DNA of 23,695 nt. Origin: Rhodospirillaceae bacterium (GTDB taxonomy: Bacteria; Pseudomonadota; Alphaproteobacteria; Micavibrionales; UBA2020). This document shows, in pieces, positions 1 to 6,412 of the stretch. The position numbers and the translations under genes were made by a program. Location of the stretch: positions 1,062 to 24,756 of the forward strand of contig DQGU01000261.1 in the NCBI GenBank assembly GCA_003524565.1, read 5' to 3'. The notes under the pieces were generated by a model. The model was not told the DNA's origin, did no database searches, and saw only the letters and a list, made by a program, of their open reading frames with translations. Numbering within the stretch: position 1 is the first letter of the stretch; every line of letters begins with the position of its first letter.

Positions 1-1
1 C

Positions 2-676
2 AGCAATTTCCCCAGCCGCTATTTCCGCCCCGGATTTTACGAGCATACCCGCAGCTTTATAGAAGACGGCCATGTGCCGCTCGAAGCAGATTTTCTGCGC
101 TTTACCTTGTCTGATGGGGCGGGTGCTGCCATCCTTGAAAACAAACCCAACAGCCGCCAGCTCTCTTTTAAAATCCTGTGGATTGACCTGCGCTCTTACG
201 CCGACAGATTTGACACCTGCATGACGGCCGGCGCCAGCCGCGCGGCGGATGGCACGGCGGTGCCATGGGGCAACTATGGAGGCCCGCATGCGGCAGCTGA
301 AAACGGCGCCTTGATGCTGACGCAGGATTTCACCCTCCTGCAGGAAATGATACCCGTTTGGGTCTCCCACTACCTTGACCTTTTGCAGCGCGGACGCTTC
401 AGGCTGGAAGACGTGGATATTCTTTGCAGCCACTATTCGTCCCACTCCCTGCGCGAGGATGCCGTGGCAGTTCTGCGTGCGGCAGGCGCACTGGTGCCCG
501 AAGAAAAATGGTTCAGCAACCTCTACACCCGCGGCAATACGGGAACCGCTTCAATTTTTATTATGCTGGAGGAGCTTTGCCGCGAAAAACAGCTTGCGCG
601 CGGGCAAAAAATCCTGTGCCATGTACCCGAAAGCGGCCGTTGCCTGAACGGGCTTATGATGTTGGGGGTTGTATAA
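2..676 (+). CDS. 3-oxoacyl-ACP synthase III-like enzyme, C-terminal part (5' end outside window)
   Basis: The frame is open from the window edge, so the N-terminus is missing; a GTG at 74 is internal. The visible 224 residues match the C-terminal half of a thiolase-fold ketoacyl synthase III. They contain an LSDGAGAAIL stretch like the FabH GDGAGA strand, a histidine in SHYSSHS at the position of the FabH PHQAN histidine, and an asparagine in GNTGTAS like the FabH GNTSAAS motif. The catalytic cysteine should lie upstream of the window and cannot be checked. Enzymes of this fold join an acyl-CoA or acyl-ACP to a malonyl unit or transfer acyl groups. The SHYSSHS variant and the GNYGGP segment suggest a specialised relative rather than housekeeping FabH. 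The stop is 2 nt before the next gene, so the two are likely cotranscribed. The fold is well supported; the substrate is unknown. Confidence 0.85.
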   Translation, partial: SNFPSRYFRPGFYEHTRSFIEDGHVPLEADFLRFTLSDGAGAAILENKPNSRQLSFKILWIDLRSYADRFDTCMTAGASRAADGTAVPWGNYGGPHAAAENGALMLTQDFTLLQEMIPVWVSHYLDLLQRGRFRLEDVDILCSHYSSHSLREDAVAVLRAAGALVPEEKWFSNLYTRGNTGTASIFIMLEELCREKQLARGQKILCHVPESGRCLNGLMMLGVV

Positions 677-678
677 GC

Positions 679-1356
679 GTGAATCAAATCATGAATAGCG
701 AAGCCGTCATGCGCGGCCTGATGATTGCCTGGAGCGACTTTGACACAGCCATCGAGGCCGTACCGCTGATAGACAAACTCCGGCGCGGAAAATTCCGTGA
801 GGAAGATTACAAAACCCTGCTTATCAACCACCGGCAACAGGTCGTAGAGGGCGCTCGCTGGATTGCGCGCGCCGCCTCAAGCATTGATGCGCGCTATACC
901 GACCAGCGCTCGGTGTTTCTGAAACATGCCGTTGCGGAGCATCAAGATTTCCGGATGCTGGAAAAACATTACGTTTCCATGGGCGGCACGCTGGATGATA
1001 TTCGCAACGCCCCCAAGAATATCGGCACCGAAGCGCTGCACGCTTTCATGTATCATAGCGCCACGCAGACCAATCCGTTTGACCTTTTGGGCGCCATGTT
1101 CATCATCGAAGGGCTCGGTCAGAAAAAAGCCGGTGTCTGGGGCCGCAAGATACAGGAACAGCTGCAACTGGCGGACGAACAGGTCAGTTTCTTCATCTAT
1201 CACGCCGAAAATGACGAAGACCACATGGCGCATTTTGTGGAGACACTTAATTCCGGCATCCTCGACGAGCCGGGCATGGGGGAGCGCATCATCAAAACCG
1301 CCAAAATTGTCGGACGTCTTTATCGCCTGCAATTGGAAGAACTGGGCAACGCATGA
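679..1356 (+). CDS. heme-oxygenase-fold, probably diiron, oxidase
   Basis: This 225-residue protein starts at GTG 679, two bases after the upstream stop; an ATG at 691 is an alternative start. It is all-helical in composition. It carries Glu144 in FIIEGLG and a His175-x3-Asp179-x2-His182 set in HAENDEDH. That spacing matches the second half of the metal site in heme-oxygenase-like diiron oxidases such as CADD and UndA. The first half is less regular: His83, Glu87 and His88 are candidates, but a glutamate 3 or 7 residues before the histidine is not seen. Known family members oxidise or cleave fatty acids, amino acids or aromatic amines using oxygen. Placement between a ketoacyl synthase and a P450 suggests a fatty-acyl or polyketide-like substrate, which is inference. 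The stop overlaps the next start as ATGA. Confidence 0.75.
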   Translation: MNQIMNSEAVMRGLMIAWSDFDTAIEAVPLIDKLRRGKFREEDYKTLLINHRQQVVEGARWIARAASSIDARYTDQRSVFLKHAVAEHQDFRMLEKHYVSMGGTLDDIRNAPKNIGTEALHAFMYHSATQTNPFDLLGAMFIIEGLGQKKAGVWGRKIQEQLQLADEQVSFFIYHAENDEDHMAHFVETLNSGILDEPGMGERIIKTAKIVGRLYRLQLEELGNA

Positions 1357-2261
1357 CAAACGCGCCTACCCCTCCCTTGCATGACGAAAAAAATCCCGAC
1401 CCCTGGCGCGCGCTGCTTCTCGACCGCAGCACATTTATCGGTGAAGGCGTCAAAACCGCGCTGATGCGTAATAATGCCAGCCGTTCGCGCCAATTCCTGC
1501 TGCCGATTGTGCGCCCGCTGGCACGCCTGACCATCGGCATCACCCAGCTGCTGCGCATCATCCTGCCGCGGCGCATGACCTCGCCGCGCGCGCTGCATGC
1601 GATTATCTGCTGGGGTATGAAAACATTTGTCAGCCGTGATGCGAATTATCTGATTTTACGGCACTTCAATATCGGCAGCCAGATTTTGGGCTTCCTCAAC
1701 CGCAATCTGGCGGGCGGCGCCCTGTCCGCACACCCGCTGCTGCCGCGCAAGATTGCAGATGTCGGTAACAACACCTTTATCCAGCATGACCTGAACATTT
1801 ATAATTTCATTATCAACCTCAACGACTACCTGCGCGGCAATCAAAAAACTATTTCCGCCCTCCCGCTTGAAAAAATCGATTTTTCGCCCATACGCCCTTT
1901 CGACCAAGAGTTTGAACCCCTGCCCGACAAATGGCATAACTTCCTCGACCTGCAAAGCGCGATAGAGCTTTATACGCCGATGTTCGGGCTTTTGCTTTCC
2001 GATGACGATTTCTGGCGTGCAAGCAACTCTCTGCAGCTTGACGAAACCATCGCCACCTATGTCGCGCAGCTGTTCGGGCGGCCCGAGATATTGAGCGTGG
2101 TCAATAACCGCCACCCGATGATACCGCTTTCGACATTCGAAGCCGGTTTCCGTCTGATGCTGCACGGGTATGACGCCGAAAACCTTTACGGATTCATCAA
2201 TGCGATGAAAGAAAGCGCCGGACATGACGACGCAGCCCTGCAAGCCATATCCGGATATTGA
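1353..2261 (+). CDS. conserved-looking protein of unknown function in the P450 cluster
   Basis: I do not recognise this 302-residue protein. It begins at an ATG overlapping the previous stop (ATGA), and its 3' end overlaps the P450 gene by 38 nt, so it is almost certainly translated with its neighbours. There is no signal peptide. The N-terminal third is basic and amphipathic (around LLPIVRPLARLTIGITQLL) and could touch a membrane, but no clear transmembrane helix stands out. The middle has two His/Asn-rich segments, LRHFNIGSQILGFLNRN and FIQHDLNIYNFIINLN, that look structured and possibly functional. The C-terminal third is acidic and aromatic, with NNRHPMIPLSTFEAGFRLML. It could be an accessory or tailoring enzyme of the cluster, but nothing in the sequence fixes a reaction. 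Confidence 0.75.
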   Translation: MTNAPTPPLHDEKNPDPWRALLLDRSTFIGEGVKTALMRNNASRSRQFLLPIVRPLARLTIGITQLLRIILPRRMTSPRALHAIICWGMKTFVSRDANYLILRHFNIGSQILGFLNRNLAGGALSAHPLLPRKIADVGNNTFIQHDLNIYNFIINLNDYLRGNQKTISALPLEKIDFSPIRPFDQEFEPLPDKWHNFLDLQSAIELYTPMFGLLLSDDDFWRASNSLQLDETIATYVAQLFGRPEILSVVNNRHPMIPLSTFEAGFRLMLHGYDAENLYGFINAMKESAGHDDAALQAISGY

Positions 2262-3561
2262 CGGCGCGCTGCCGCTTTTCGGCCACATGCCGGAAATGCA
2301 GCGCGACACTTACGGATTTTATCTGCGTCACCACCGCGCGCAGGGCGACTGCCTGCGTTTTAAAGCATACCCCTTCATCAACTTCTATTCCTTTGCCGCC
2401 CCCGACGCGCTGCACCATATCCTTGTCAAAGCACGGCAGAAATACAGCCGCGGCGCGCGCTGGAGCCGTATTGTATCCTATATCGGCGGCAACGGCATCG
2501 TCACCAGCACCGGCGACGTCTGGGAAAAGCAACGCCGCGCTATTACCCCCTATTTCCAGCCGGCACATGTTGACAAATATTCTTCACTTATCGTGCGCAA
2601 CACTGCCGAAATCGCCGCACGCTGGCAGCAATCGGCGGGCAGCCGCATCAATATCTCGCGCGAGATGATGTCGCTTGGCCTTATCAACATCAGCGACATG
2701 CTGTTTAACTATGACATCCGCCCAAAAGTGGACGCCTTCGGCACCGCCATGATGGACGGGTTTTTCTATATCAACCGCTTTATTCAAAACCCGCTGACCC
2801 CGCCGCGTTTCCTGCCGCTGGACGTCAACCGGCGTTTTGCCCGCGACAAGGCCGCGGCGGACGATGTTGTACGCGATATCATCAGCACCATCCGCAAAGA
2901 TGAAGACGACAGCATGGTAAACGCGCTCGTGCGCGCCGGAAACAGCGACCGTCAGTTGCACGACGAAATCATTACTCTGCTTATGGCAGGCTACGATACG
3001 CTTTCCACGGCTCTTGGCTGGTGCTGGTACCTGCTGGCGCGGCATCCGCAGGTACTGGCGCGGGTACAGCAAGAGCTGGACAGCACGCTCGGCAACGACA
3101 TGCCCAGCGCCCAGAGCGCAGAGAAACTCCTGTACCTGCGCATGGTTTTTAAAGAAACCTTGCGGCTCTATCCGTCCGCCTGGGCTATTCACCGTTTTTC
3201 CGAGGAAGCGGACGAAGTGATGGGCATGCCTGTGCGCAAAGGCAGTTCCGTCGTGCTGCCGCTCTATGTCACGCACCGTCACCCCGCCTATTGGAAGCAT
3301 CCGGATAAATTTTTTCCGGAGCATTTCAGCAAGGAAGAATCCGAAGGTCGCCCGCGCTTCGCCTATATGCCGTTTGGCGCGGGGGAGCATGTGTGCGTAG
3401 GCGCGCATTTGGCGGGCATGGAGGCTCTGCTTATCCTTGCCACCCTGCTGCAACGCTGCACGCCCGTCATGGCGGATAATCGCGATATTCAGCCGCTGGT
3501 GAACTTCACGCTAAAGCCCGAAATGGATATCGAAGCGGTTGCGACGCCGCGCAATAAATGA
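2224..3561 (+). CDS. cytochrome P450 monooxygenase
   Basis: The 445-residue protein has all the P450 hallmarks: WxxxR in helix C (Trp100-Arg104), the oxygen-activating helix I motif AGYDT (255-259), ExxR in helix K (Glu311-Arg314, in KETLRLYP), an FFPEHF segment in place of PERF, and the heme loop FGAGEHVCVG with Cys391 as thiolate ligand. There is no N-terminal membrane anchor, so it is probably soluble and needs a separate ferredoxin or reductase; none is encoded here. The helix K and heme-loop style resembles class E enzymes such as CYP4 or CYP102, which often hydroxylate fatty acids; that substrate is inference. The start at 2224 is kept, despite the 38-nt overlap with the upstream gene, because the proline-rich N-terminus PYPDIDGALPLFGHMPEM is typical of P450s. 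Confidence 0.95.
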   Translation: MTTQPCKPYPDIDGALPLFGHMPEMQRDTYGFYLRHHRAQGDCLRFKAYPFINFYSFAAPDALHHILVKARQKYSRGARWSRIVSYIGGNGIVTSTGDVWEKQRRAITPYFQPAHVDKYSSLIVRNTAEIAARWQQSAGSRINISREMMSLGLINISDMLFNYDIRPKVDAFGTAMMDGFFYINRFIQNPLTPPRFLPLDVNRRFARDKAAADDVVRDIISTIRKDEDDSMVNALVRAGNSDRQLHDEIITLLMAGYDTLSTALGWCWYLLARHPQVLARVQQELDSTLGNDMPSAQSAEKLLYLRMVFKETLRLYPSAWAIHRFSEEADEVMGMPVRKGSSVVLPLYVTHRHPAYWKHPDKFFPEHFSKEESEGRPRFAYMPFGAGEHVCVGAHLAGMEALLILATLLQRCTPVMADNRDIQPLVNFTLKPEMDIEAVATPRNK

Positions 3562-3568
3562 AAAGCCT
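3550..3568 (+). repeat. direct repeat A, left copy
   Basis: This 19-nt segment over the end of the P450 gene matches 6214-6232, over the end of the DUF3299 gene, at 18 of 19 positions (T3559 against C6223). The two genes read it in different frames, so shared protein sequence does not explain it. The copies bracket the zinc ABC operon and lie in the same order as repeat pair B (3610-3661 and 6431-6482). Confidence 0.6.
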
Positions 3569-3589
3569 TGCCTCCGTCCATCCGATTTT

Positions 3590-3605
3590 GTGCGCCGTAG
3601 CGCAC
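3590..3605 (+). terminator. short hairpin after the P450 gene, possible weak terminator
   Basis: GTGCGC and GCGCAC form a perfect 6-bp stem around a CGTA loop, 29 nt after the P450 stop. The following bases (GGATATTTCAGTTTT) are T-rich but lack a clean T-run, so it is at best a weak intrinsic terminator. A related shorter stem, GTGC with GCAC, occurs at 6255-6268 after the DUF3299 gene. Confidence 0.3.
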
Positions 3606-3609
3606 GGAT

Positions 3610-3661
3610 ATTTCAGTTTTGGGCAATATGTCGCAGGCGATGTAAAGCGCCTTCACGGCGG
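3610..3661 (+). pseudogene. dead fragment copying the 5' end of the alpha/beta-hydrolase gene
   Basis: These 52 nt match 6431-6482, codons 7-24 of the downstream hydrolase gene, at 48 positions; the differences are at 3615, 3621, 3635 and 3643. In the same frame the fragment reads ISVLGNMSQAM-stop-SAFTA, against ISVFGNMSPAMESAFTA in the intact gene. The G-to-T change at 3643 makes an in-frame TAA. Similarity ends abruptly at 3662, there is no start codon at the matching place, and the rest of the gene is absent, so this is a remnant. It lies in the 234-nt spacer between the P450 and the zinc ABC operon. It suggests that the operon was inserted, or the junction duplicated, between the P450 and hydrolase genes. 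Confidence 0.8.
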
Positions 3662-3736
3662 CGGGTATCGGTTTTTAAATCGTACCGGGAACTAAATGCC
3701 GAAAAACAGGGGGATAATACCCCTTGCCTATAAAAC

Positions 3737-3751
3737 TGTTATAATATAACA
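3737..3751. promoter_or_regulatory. Zur-type operator upstream of the zinc ABC operon
   Basis: TGTTATAATATAACA is a perfect 15-bp palindrome about a central A/T pair, 44 nt before the ATPase start. It matches, from memory, the core of proteobacterial Zur boxes (GTTATAATATAAC type). A perfect -10 hexamer, TATAAT at 3740-3745, lies inside it, although I see no good -35 at 17 nt, so the exact promoter is open. Zinc-loaded Zur bound here would be expected to block transcription of the operon, giving expression under zinc shortage. The gene content agrees with this reading. Confidence 0.8.
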
Positions 3752-3795
3752 ATTCAAGCATGACGGAGAAACCAGCCAGAAGGAGGGATTTCGTC

Positions 3796-4422
3796 ATGGG
3801 CATTTTGCACATCCGGAAACTGAAACACTCTGCAGGCGGGCGCGAGATTTTGAATATCGATGCGCTGAGCGTCGATTCAGGCGGGCGCCTGTTGCTGCTT
3901 GGCCCTTCAGGCTGCGGCAAGACGACGCTTTTGAGCTTGATGGCAGGACTTATGCGCGCACAGAACGGTGACGTGACCTTCGACAGCACCAATTATGCTG
4001 CGCTTTCCTCCGCCGCGCTTGACGGGCTGCGGCGGCGTTCTTTTGGATTTGTGTTTCAGAAACTTCATCTTCTCGGGCATCTCAGCCTTTTAGAAAACGT
4101 ACGTCTTGCCAGCGATAAACCGGACGACGCTTTTATACGCGCCCTGCTGGCACGCCTCGGCCTTGAGGGCAAAGAAAAACAAGCCGCGCACGTGCTCAGC
4201 CATGGCGAGGCACAGCGCGCCGCCATCGCCCGCGCGCTGGCGGGCAAGCCGCGTGTTCTGTTCGCGGACGAGCCAACGTCCGCCCTTGACGACGCCCATA
4301 CGGCCGCCGTCGCGCGGCTTTTGCTTGATGAAACCGCGCGCAGTGGTGCGGCGCTTGTGGTGGCAACGCATGATGCGCGCCTGAAGCCCTATTTTGATGC
4401 GGCGTGGGAGATGGCGGCATGA
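3796..4422 (+). CDS. ABC transporter ATPase of a zinc-related MacB/LolD-type system
   Basis: A strong AGGAGG at 3781-3786 fixes the start at ATG 3796, giving 208 residues; an upstream in-frame ATG at 3760 lacks such a site. It contains Walker A GPSGCGKTT (36-44), Q-loop Gln88, a variant signature LSHGE (134-138) in place of LSGGQ, Walker B VLFADEP with Glu159, and the switch His192 in THD. It is a single nucleotide-binding domain of the LolD/MacB class, powering an FtsX-fold permease encoded next door with an ATGA overlap. The same ATPase-permease-DUF3299 order is known from the zinc-responsive operon PA4063-PA4066 of Pseudomonas aeruginosa and the Zrg system of Vibrio cholerae. The Zur-like box upstream supports a zinc role. 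Confidence 0.9.
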   Translation: MGILHIRKLKHSAGGREILNIDALSVDSGGRLLLLGPSGCGKTTLLSLMAGLMRAQNGDVTFDSTNYAALSSAALDGLRRRSFGFVFQKLHLLGHLSLLENVRLASDKPDDAFIRALLARLGLEGKEKQAAHVLSHGEAQRAAIARALAGKPRVLFADEPTSALDDAHTAAVARLLLDETARSGAALVVATHDARLKPYFDAAWEMAA

Positions 4423-5663
4423 AAGATATTTCCCTCTCGCTCCGCTCCCTCGCAGCACGCAAGCTGGCAAGTTTGCTGGCCGTGCTGCTGACGGCATTTG
4501 GCGTGATGATGGCCTTGGTCGTTATGCAGTTCACAGCCGCCGTGCAGGAACGCCTTGCACGCGATGGCAGCGGCATAGACATCGTCGTCGGCGCCAAAGG
4601 CAGCCCGCTGCAGCTCGTTCTCTCGGCGCTATATCACGCCGACGTGCCGAGCGGCAACATCCCCTATGCCGAAGCACAAAAATGGATGCAACATCCGCAG
4701 GTGCGCGCGGCTTATCCCCTCGCCCTTGGCGACAATTGGCGCGGCTTTCGCATCGTCGGAACGACCGTTGATTACGCGCGGCATTACGGCGCGGAGGTCG
4801 CGGAGGGGCGTTTCTGGCAAAAGCCTTTTGAAGCCGTTGCTGGCGCCGACAGCGGCCTTACCCCCGGTGCGCGCTTCACCGGCGCGCACGGCCTCACCGA
4901 AGGCGGCCACCACCATGACGCGCATGCCTATACCGTCGTCGGCACCCTGAAGCCCACAGGCAGCGTGGTTGACAGGCTTATCCTGACCTCGCTCGATTCC
5001 GTGCTGGAGCTGCACGGGCAGTCCCTGCACGCACATCACGATGACGATGACGATGGCGACGGCGAGGGCGACGAAGAACATGAACATCATGACGACGCGC
5101 ACGCACACGGGCATGTACACAGCGCCGCCGACATCACCGCCATACTGATAAAAACATCAGGCCCGATTGCGAATATCAACCTGCCGCGCAGCATCAACCA
5201 AAGCAGCGCCTTGATTGCGGCAAACCCCGCCTTGGAAATGGCGCGGCTAAGCGCGGTTTTCGGTGTCGGCACGCGCACGCTCGGCCTCATCTCGGCCTTT
5301 CTTATCGCACTTGCGGCGCTGGGCATTTTCGCAGGCATCGCAGGCAGCCTTGAAAACCGTCAGGCCGACCTTGCCGTTTTGCGGGCGCTTGGCTATACAC
5401 CGCTGCGGCTGTTCCGCATCGTTCTTTACGAGGGGGTTTTTCTCGCGGCCTGCGGCCTTGCACTTGGTCTTGCGCTGGGGATTGGCGGTTATGGCCTTGC
5501 GGTTGGCCACTTGCCTGCATTGGCACATGGCGCTGCGGCAGGGTTTCAGGTAAGCTGGGCTTGGCTGTCCGCTGCGGTGCTTTTCGCGGGGCTTCTGGCC
5601 AGTGCGCTGCCCGCCCTACGCGCGGCAAGAACCGCACCCGCCGACATGCTGAGCCTGAGATAA
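4419..5663 (+). CDS. FtsX/MacB-type ABC permease with His/Asp-rich metal-binding loop
   Basis: The 414-residue protein starts at ATG 4419, overlapping the ATPase stop. It has one N-terminal transmembrane helix (about 17-40), a large periplasmic domain, and three C-terminal helices (about 285-310, 335-365, 382-402) in the FtsX arrangement, ending in the usual RAARTAPADML segment. The periplasmic part is striking: a GGHHHDAHA patch (162-170) and a long His/Asp/Glu tract at 204-234 with 11 histidines and more than a dozen acidic residues, which should bind zinc or another divalent metal. Relatives occur in zinc-regulated operons. The usual His-rich periplasmic partner (PA4063/ZrgA type) is not encoded here, so the loop may take over metal capture; that is inference. 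Confidence 0.9.
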   Translation: MKDISLSLRSLAARKLASLLAVLLTAFGVMMALVVMQFTAAVQERLARDGSGIDIVVGAKGSPLQLVLSALYHADVPSGNIPYAEAQKWMQHPQVRAAYPLALGDNWRGFRIVGTTVDYARHYGAEVAEGRFWQKPFEAVAGADSGLTPGARFTGAHGLTEGGHHHDAHAYTVVGTLKPTGSVVDRLILTSLDSVLELHGQSLHAHHDDDDDGDGEGDEEHEHHDDAHAHGHVHSAADITAILIKTSGPIANINLPRSINQSSALIAANPALEMARLSAVFGVGTRTLGLISAFLIALAALGIFAGIAGSLENRQADLAVLRALGYTPLRLFRIVLYEGVFLAACGLALGLALGIGGYGLAVGHLPALAHGAAAGFQVSWAWLSAAVLFAGLLASALPALRAARTAPADMLSLR

Positions 5664-5675
5664 GCCGGAGGTAAA

Positions 5676-6221
5676 ATGAACCCGCTTCCTTCACTTAAAA
5701 TCGCAAGCATCACGCTTTGCCTTTTCTTGTTGCCGCAGGCCGCCGCCGCCGCTTTCGACCAGGTCGAAACCGTAACGGGCACTTATAGCGAGGAATTTAT
5801 TCTCTCCAACATCCCCGATTACGTCGCCACGCCCGCTGGCGGTACCGATTGGCAGGTTTTCGGCAAAACCAAGCAGGTCGCCTACAGCGTAAAGGACAAG
5901 GACGGATACGAGCGCAGCGGCGTCACGCCGGAATTTCCGGAGGAGCTGAAAAAGCTGGACGGCAAAGACATTGTTTTGCGCGGTTTCATGTTTCCGATGG
6001 ACCAAAGCGAGACGCAGAAAGTTTTTCTGCTCGGCCCCTATCCGCTGACCTGCCCTTATCATTACCATGTGTCGAATAACCTGATTGTCGAAACGCACGC
6101 AAAAAAGCCGCTCGCGTTTTCTTATGATGCGGTCACGCTGCGCGGACGGCTGGAACTGGTGCCCCGCGACGACGATTACAATGCCTTTTACAGACTGCAC
6201 GACGCAGAGATTACGCAATAA
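5676..6221 (+). CDS. exported DUF3299 protein of the zinc ABC operon
   Basis: The 181-residue protein has an N-terminal signal peptide (about 1-25, cleavage after the alanine run AAAAA) and no lipobox, so it is periplasmic. A good GGAGG lies a few bases before ATG 5676, 12 nt after the permease stop. The conserved part runs from LKKLDGKDIVLRGFMFPMD to the GPYPLTCPYHYH motif, where Cys126, His129 and His131 could hold a metal. This resembles the DUF3299 family, which is often found next to ATPase-permease pairs in zinc-responsive operons; its molecular job is not established. A role in metal capture or hand-over to the permease is inference from motif and context. Repeat A begins at its last codons. 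Confidence 0.85.
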   Translation: MNPLPSLKIASITLCLFLLPQAAAAAFDQVETVTGTYSEEFILSNIPDYVATPAGGTDWQVFGKTKQVAYSVKDKDGYERSGVTPEFPEELKKLDGKDIVLRGFMFPMDQSETQKVFLLGPYPLTCPYHYHVSNNLIVETHAKKPLAFSYDAVTLRGRLELVPRDDDYNAFYRLHDAEITQ

Positions 6222-6232
6222 ACGAAAAGCCT
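6214..6232 (+). repeat. direct repeat A, right copy
   Basis: This is the partner of 3550-3568 (18 of 19 identical), covering the stop codon of the DUF3299 gene. The sequence after it (TTTGTGC at 6252-6258, GCACGG at 6265-6270, TTTCAG at 6277-6282) also has short matches in order at 3587-3593, 3602-3607 and 3611-3616. The left spacer therefore looks like a shortened copy of this one. Confidence 0.55.
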
Positions 6233-6276
6233 CACGGTTAAATCAACGGCATTTGTGCATTGCAGCACGGTAAGTC

Positions 6277-6295
6277 TTTCAGAAAATTGCTGAAA
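6277..6295 (+). terminator. possible terminator of the zinc ABC operon
   Basis: TTTCAG and CTGAAA pair as a 6-bp stem with a 7-nt loop, 55 nt after the DUF3299 stop, followed by the T-rich stretch CCTTTATTTTTC. The stem is AU-rich and short, so termination may be partial. The rest of the 191-nt spacer before the hydrolase gene is AT-rich. It holds a 6-bp inverted repeat, TTGCCA at 6332-6337 and TGGCAA at 6352-6357, that may be an operator or chance, and no convincing promoter pair. Confidence 0.4.
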
Positions 6296-6412
6296 ATCGC
6301 CTTTATTTTTCATATTATGTTAGACATATCATTGCCAATGTGTTAATTTTCTGGCAACTAGAGCACCTCAAAACTCTCCTGAACCAGAAAATATGTGGGC
6401 GAAAGAAAACGC

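Noticed and set aside
424..678. N-terminal extension of the oxidase gene to 424
   Set aside because: It overlaps the ketoacyl synthase coding sequence by more than 250 nt and the extra residues are not protein-like; GTG 679 sits exactly at the junction.
3706..3726. AGGGG and CCCCT arms around GATAATA as a terminator or operator
   Set aside because: The arms are only 5 bp, no T-run follows, and the better supported Zur box lies immediately downstream.
3539..3733. A 64-codon open frame in the spacer after the P450 gene
   Set aside because: It is a shadow in another frame of the hydrolase remnant and has no ribosome site; the remnant and Zur box explain the region better.
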